Part shown: positions 60,813 through 64,000 of the stretch, piece by piece
How the letters are laid out: every line of letters starts with the position of its first letter
Numbering within the stretch: the first letter of the stretch is position 1
Position numbers and translations under genes: made by a program
Assembly: GCF_001482285.1 (NCBI RefSeq)
Contig: NZ_LOEP01000027.1
Coordinates: 62,001-126,000, forward strand
DNA from: Haloferax sp. Q22
Lineage (GTDB): Archaea > Halobacteriota > Halobacteria > Halobacteriales > Haloferacaceae
Length of the DNA: 64,000 nt
Direction: 5' to 3'
The notes under the pieces: model-generated
Database searches by the model: none
The model's input: only the letters and a program-made list of their open reading frames with translations
Told to the model about the DNA's origin: nothing

Positions 60813-63116
60813 ATGGCCGAGAATCTCGTTTTGGAGGCCGAATCACGGCTTCCTGATGCGATTACGGAGAGCTACACGCGGCGGCTCGTCGCCGCGATGC
60901 TGCTCGTTTCAGTTGTCGTCGCTGGGGTCGGAGTCGTCCAGTATCAACAGACGGCATCCACGATAGACGAGGACGCCCGCGCCGACCTGCTCACCGAGGC
61001 CGAACGCGAGGCCCTGCAGGTGAACACGTGGTTCGACGAGCGGACCCGCCTCGCGACCATCGTCGCCGACGACCCCTCCGCCGGGAGCACCCTCGACGGG
61101 CGGTCCTCGGCGACCCTGACGGCCGCCAAAGAGGACATGCCCGCCGACGTGGCCGCGCTCCACTTCGTCGACACCGAGACGACGGCCGTTCTCGGCTCGT
61201 CCGAGGAGGGAGCGGTCGGGACGACGCTGTTCGAAGACGGGTCGCTTCCGCTCCCCGCGAGCGCCGACCTCTCGGACGACGGCGTCGAGCGGACCACCGT
61301 CTACGTCGAAGACGGCGTCGCCTACATGGGTTTCGTCGCGCCGCTTCCGTCCATCGAGCCCCGTGCAATCGTCCTCGTCGCCGAGGCGTCCTCACTCGGG
61401 GCCGCGCTCGACGGCAACCACATCGACGGCGGCTTCACCCAACTCGTCACGAGCGACGGACGCGTCCTCTACGACGGCGGTGGCGGCCAATCCAACGTCG
61501 CCTATCCCGCCGCTGAGGCGTCCGAACTCGACGCCGCCTTCGCCGGCGAGACGGGCGTCAGCCGCCTCGCCCCCGTCGAGGGCTTCGTCTCCTCGCCGCA
61601 CGTCGTCGCGCACGTTCCCGTCTCCGGTGGCGTGCTCCTCCTGCACGCCCCCGCGAGCAGCGTCTTCGCGCTCTCCCGGAGCGTCGGTCTCCAGATTGCG
61701 ACGTTGCTCGCGCTTTCGATGCTCGGCTTCGTCGCCTTCGCGCTCATCGTTCGCGGGAACACCGCGCTCCCGCTCGTCGACCTTGCGTCGACCGTCTCCG
61801 CGCTCCGCGACGGCGACCTCGACGTGGAGGTCGAAACCGACCGGCGAGACGAGTTCGGGCAGGTCGTCCGCGGCGTCGACAACCTTCGCGACGACCTCCG
61901 CGACCAGCGCGCCGACGCCCGCGCCTACAGCGAGGCGATGACCCGCGCGGCCGACGGTGACCTCCGTGTGCGCCTCTCGACCGACTCCGAGAGCCGCGAC
62001 ATGGCGACGGTCGCCGTCGCGTACAACGAGATGATGGACGACATCGAACAGACCGTCAGTACGGTCAAGACCTTCGGCGAGGACGTGGCGACGCTCGCCG
62101 ACCGCGTGGCCGACCGCGCCGACGACGTTTCGGCCGCGAGCGAGGAGGTGTCGGCCTCGGTCCAGCAGATTTCCGAGGGCGCGAGCGAGCAGACGGACAG
62201 CCTCGTCGCCGCCGCCGACGAGATAAACGACCTCTCGGCGTCCATCCAGCAGATTGCCTCGTCGGCCGACGAACTCGTCCGACTCACGGAGGAAGCCGAA
62301 GCACGCTCGCTCGACGGACAGACCGCCGCCACCGACGCTCTCGACGACATCGACGCCGTGCGCGCCGAGACGGAGGCGACCGTCAGCGAGGTCCACGAGC
62401 TCGACGACCGCCTCGCTCGAATCGAGGACATCGTCGAGGTCATCACCGACATCGCGGAACAGACCGACATCCTCGCGCTCAACGCGAACATCGAAGCCGC
62501 CCGCGCGGGCGAGGCCGGCGAGGGCTTCGCCGTCGTCTCCAACGAGGTCAAACAGCTCGCACAGGAGACCAAGTCCTCGGCGGGCGACATCGAGTCGCTC
62601 GTCGCCGAAATCGAGACCCAGCGCGACGCCGTCATCTCCCGCATCGAACGCATGCGGGCGCAGGTCGAAGAGAGCGCCACCTCGGTCGACGAGGCGCTTT
62701 CGTCTTTCGACGGCATCGTCGAGCGCGTCGAGGAGACGACCGCGAGCGTCCACGAGATTTCGGACGCCACGGGCAGTCAGGCCGACTCCTCTCAGGAGGT
62801 GCTGTCGATGACCGACGAGATCGCGGGTATCTCCGAGGAGACCGCCGCCGAGGCCGAGAACGTCTCCACGACCGCCGAAGAGCAGAGCGCCGCACTCGTC
62901 GACGTCAACGGGGACGTGCGCGAGCTCTCGTCGCACGTGAGCCACCTCGACGACCTTCTCGACGCCTTCGAAGTCGACGACGGGGGTGAGGTCTCGTCGA
63001 CCGTCGACGACGTGCTCGGCGACGCGGCCGAGGCGAACGCGACCACCGACCCAACTCGGTCCCGCTCCGCGTCCGACTCCAACCCCGAGCGAGAACCCTC
63101 GCCCGCGGACGACTGA
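60813..63116 (+). CDS. Methyl-accepting chemotaxis transducer (Htr-type)
   Basis: This 767-residue sensor has a membrane helix near residues 29-48 and an extracellular sensor domain (about 48-285) of Cache-like length. A second helix ([21 protein letters not shown]) follows, then HAMP (about 312-430, perhaps two repeats). The signalling coiled coil has the hairpin tip [20 protein letters not shown]. The tail ends EREPSPADD. It relays a chemical signal to CheA/CheW. The ATG at 60813 ([10 protein letters not shown]) is preferred; ATG 60786 also fits. The ligand is unknown. It is followed by a CBS protein one base later. Confidence 0.93.
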   Translation: MAENLVLEAESRLPDAITESYTRRLVAAMLLVSVVVAGVGVVQYQQTASTIDEDARADLLTEAEREALQVNTWFDERTRLATIVADDPSAGSTLDGRSSATLTAAKEDMPADVAALHFVDTETTAVLGSSEEGAVGTTLFEDGSLPLPASADLSDDGVERTTVYVEDGVAYMGFVAPLPSIEPRAIVLVAEASSLGAALDGNHIDGGFTQLVTSDGRVLYDGGGGQSNVAYPAAEASELDAAFAGETGVSRLAPVEGFVSSPHVVAHVPVSGGVLLLHAPASSVFALSRSVGLQIATLLALSMLGFVAFALIVRGNTALPLVDLASTVSALRDGDLDVEVETDRRDEFGQVVRGVDNLRDDLRDQRADARAYSEAMTRAADGDLRVRLSTDSESRDMATVAVAYNEMMDDIEQTVSTVKTFGEDVATLADRVADRADDVSAASEEVSASVQQISEGASEQTDSLVAAADEINDLSASIQQIASSADELVRLTEEAEARSLDGQTAATDALDDIDAVRAETEATVSEVHELDDRLARIEDIVEVITDIAEQTDILALNANIEAARAGEAGEGFAVVSNEVKQLAQETKSSAGDIESLVAEIETQRDAVISRIERMRAQVEESATSVDEALSSFDGIVERVEETTASVHEISDATGSQADSSQEVLSMTDEIAGISEETAAEAENVSTTAEEQSAALVDVNGDVRELSSHVSHLDDLLDAFEVDDGGEVSSTVDDVLGDAAEANATTDPTRSRSASDSNPEREPSPADD

Positions 63117-63117
63117 G

Positions 63118-63555
63118 ATGCGCGTCGACGAAATCATGACCGAGGAGGTGGCGACCGTCGGACTGGGGTCGAGCGTCGCCGACTGCGCGCGAACCATGCT
63201 CCGGGAGGGCGCGGGCAGCGTCGTCGTGATGGCCGACGGCGGTCCCGCGGGCATCGTCACCGAGTCGGACGCGCTCCGCGCCGGCGTGGCGAGCGGCAAG
63301 CCCCTCGCCGCGGTCCCGGCCCGTGCGGTCATGTCGAACCCCATCAAGTGGGTCCGACCGGACTCCACGACGCGCGTGGCCGCGGAGAAGATGCGCGACC
63401 AGCGGGTGAAAAAGCTCGTCGTCGTCGACGGCGCGGAGATGGTCGGCATCGTGACCGCGACGGATATCGCCTTTCACCTCTCGGACGTGGCCCGCGGCGT
63501 CGGCCAGATGATAGAACTCAAGGACAAGTGGGAGTCGGACCGCCGGTTCCGCTGA
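63118..63555 (+). CDS. Two-CBS-domain protein
   Basis: This 145-residue protein is one Bateman pair: MRVDEIMTEEVATVGLGSSV for CBS1 (GIVTESDALRAGV) and RAVMSNPIKWVRPDSTTRVA for CBS2 (GIVTATDIAFHLSDV). It probably binds adenine nucleotides. It starts one base after the transducer stop and may be co-transcribed, but a signalling link to taxis is unproven. Confidence 0.9.
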   Translation: MRVDEIMTEEVATVGLGSSVADCARTMLREGAGSVVVMADGGPAGIVTESDALRAGVASGKPLAAVPARAVMSNPIKWVRPDSTTRVAAEKMRDQRVKKLVVVDGAEMVGIVTATDIAFHLSDVARGVGQMIELKDKWESDRRFR

Positions 63556-63651
63556 CCCCATCGCTGCTCGCCGGTTACCCTACGCCGATTGCTACCGCGG
63601 ACCAAACTCGGCGAAGCGTTGATAACGTCGTCTCGCTTCTAGTCGCGACGA

Positions 63652-64000
63652 GTGTACGACCGTCTCGCGTCGATTCGTCCCCGCGTCCGGTCCGGCCTCG
63701 AACGAGCGTTCGCGGCGGACCACACCCCCCACGAGGTCGCCGCTAGCTTCGCGTTTGGCGTCTTCTTCGTGGCCATGCCGACCGCAGGGACCGCCCTCGC
63801 GCTGTTCGCCCTCATCGCCTACTTCGTCGAGCGGGCGAGCCGACTCGCGCTCGTCGCCACGCTCGTCGTCTTCAACCCGCCCGTCAAGTGGGCGGTCTAC
63901 GGCGCGAGCTTCTGGCTCGGGTCGCACCTCCTCGGCCCGGTTCCGGGCACATCGGTCGCGGACGTGTCGCTCAGCGCTGGCGTCGATATCCTCCTCCGAC
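63652..64000 (+). CDS. DUF2062 membrane protein, 3' end outside window
   Basis: The frame from GTG 63652 (MYDRLASIRPRVRSGLE) runs off the window end, with 116 codons visible. It matches the DUF2062 pattern: HTPHEVAASFAFGVFFVAMP, a hydrophobic helix with ALFALIAYFVERASRL, and LVVFNPPVKWAVYGASFWLG. The family has two or three helices and occurs beside glycosyltransferases elsewhere. The rest is missing, so the length cannot be judged. Confidence 0.75.
   Translation, partial: MYDRLASIRPRVRSGLERAFAADHTPHEVAASFAFGVFFVAMPTAGTALALFALIAYFVERASRLALVATLVVFNPPVKWAVYGASFWLGSHLLGPVPGTSVADVSLSAGVDILLR

Noticed and set aside
61392..63449. 685-codon frame opposite the chemotaxis transducer
   Set aside because: It is antisense to the strongly conserved signalling domain, and its residues are Val/Asp/Gly/Arg-biased as expected from reversed codons.
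1..64000. CRISPR array, prophage or intact insertion sequence
   Set aside because: No regularly spaced repeats, transposase, integrase or phage structural genes were seen; the window is mostly conserved housekeeping DNA.

Overview
The window is GC-rich and its proteins are strongly acidic. It carries archaeal-only genes: gatD, cofD, rps17e, a DUF106 membrane protein, a TruB/Cbf5-type pseudouridine synthase, a JAMM desampylase and TATA/BRE promoters with leaderless starts. Together these point to a haloarchaeon of the genus Haloferax, very close to H. volcanii. Two checks are independent of general resemblance. The JAMM protein has Glu31, His88, His90, Ser98 and Asp101 at exactly the positions I recall for HvJAMM1. 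The elongator tRNA-Met gene has the 75-nt intron known from H. volcanii. The DNA is ordinary core chromosome: no CRISPR array, no intact insertion sequence and no prophage were seen. One AT-rich gene (44904-45653) looks acquired.

Layout. 1-9 kb: EamA exporter, a Bat-type regulator beside phytoene synthase (crtB), small zinc-finger and HTH/membrane gene pairs, a spondin-domain lipoprotein, an Lrp regulator, a CNNM/CBS protein and the intron-containing tRNA-Met. 9-24 kb: gpmI, gatD with a GNAT enzyme, a pseudo-histidine kinase, carA divergent from an Lrp regulator around a perfect palindrome, idi overlapping the desampylase, a short-chain dehydrogenase, kynureninase and an orphan HypE-like protein. 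24-36 kb: an alpha/beta hydrolase broken by one TAG codon, an APC permease-USP fusion coupled to a free USP, a YeiH-type transporter coupled to a 48-aa membrane peptide, then the conserved adk-DUF106-cmk-truB block, tRNA-Pro and an HPP membrane protein. 35-53 kb: asd, propionyl-CoA carboxylase pccA with the biotin ligase birA, USP, an amidohydrolase, two tandem HD phosphohydrolases, the AT-rich gene, cofD with a tightly overlapping cluster (FMN TIM-barrel, CitG-like, DUF447), rps17e, a phosphodiesterase and pccX-pccB. 53-64 kb: two NSS-family transporters, a short-chain dehydrogenase, a quinone reductase, sucC-sucD, a transducer, a CBS protein and a DUF2062 protein cut by the window end.

How the parts connect. 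pccA, pccB, pccX and birA make a biotin-dependent propionyl-CoA carboxylase feeding methylmalonyl-CoA toward succinyl-CoA, and sucCD act on succinyl-CoA. idi and crtB belong to isoprenoid and carotenoid synthesis. cofD makes coenzyme F420. carA, asd and two Lrp proteins belong to nitrogen and amino-acid metabolism.

The most unusual signals are these. (1) A roughly 100-nt repeat occurs in two copies on opposite strands, with two hairpins whose sequences differ but still pair, and conserved single-stranded cores. (2) Hairpins with the same GAGCGAAGCGA-type loop sit inside birA, where they are translated as a Ser-rich insert. (3) Perfect palindromes lie at the carA/lrp and pccBX promoters. (4) The type I IDI keeps its metal ligands but has Ala in place of the catalytic Cys.
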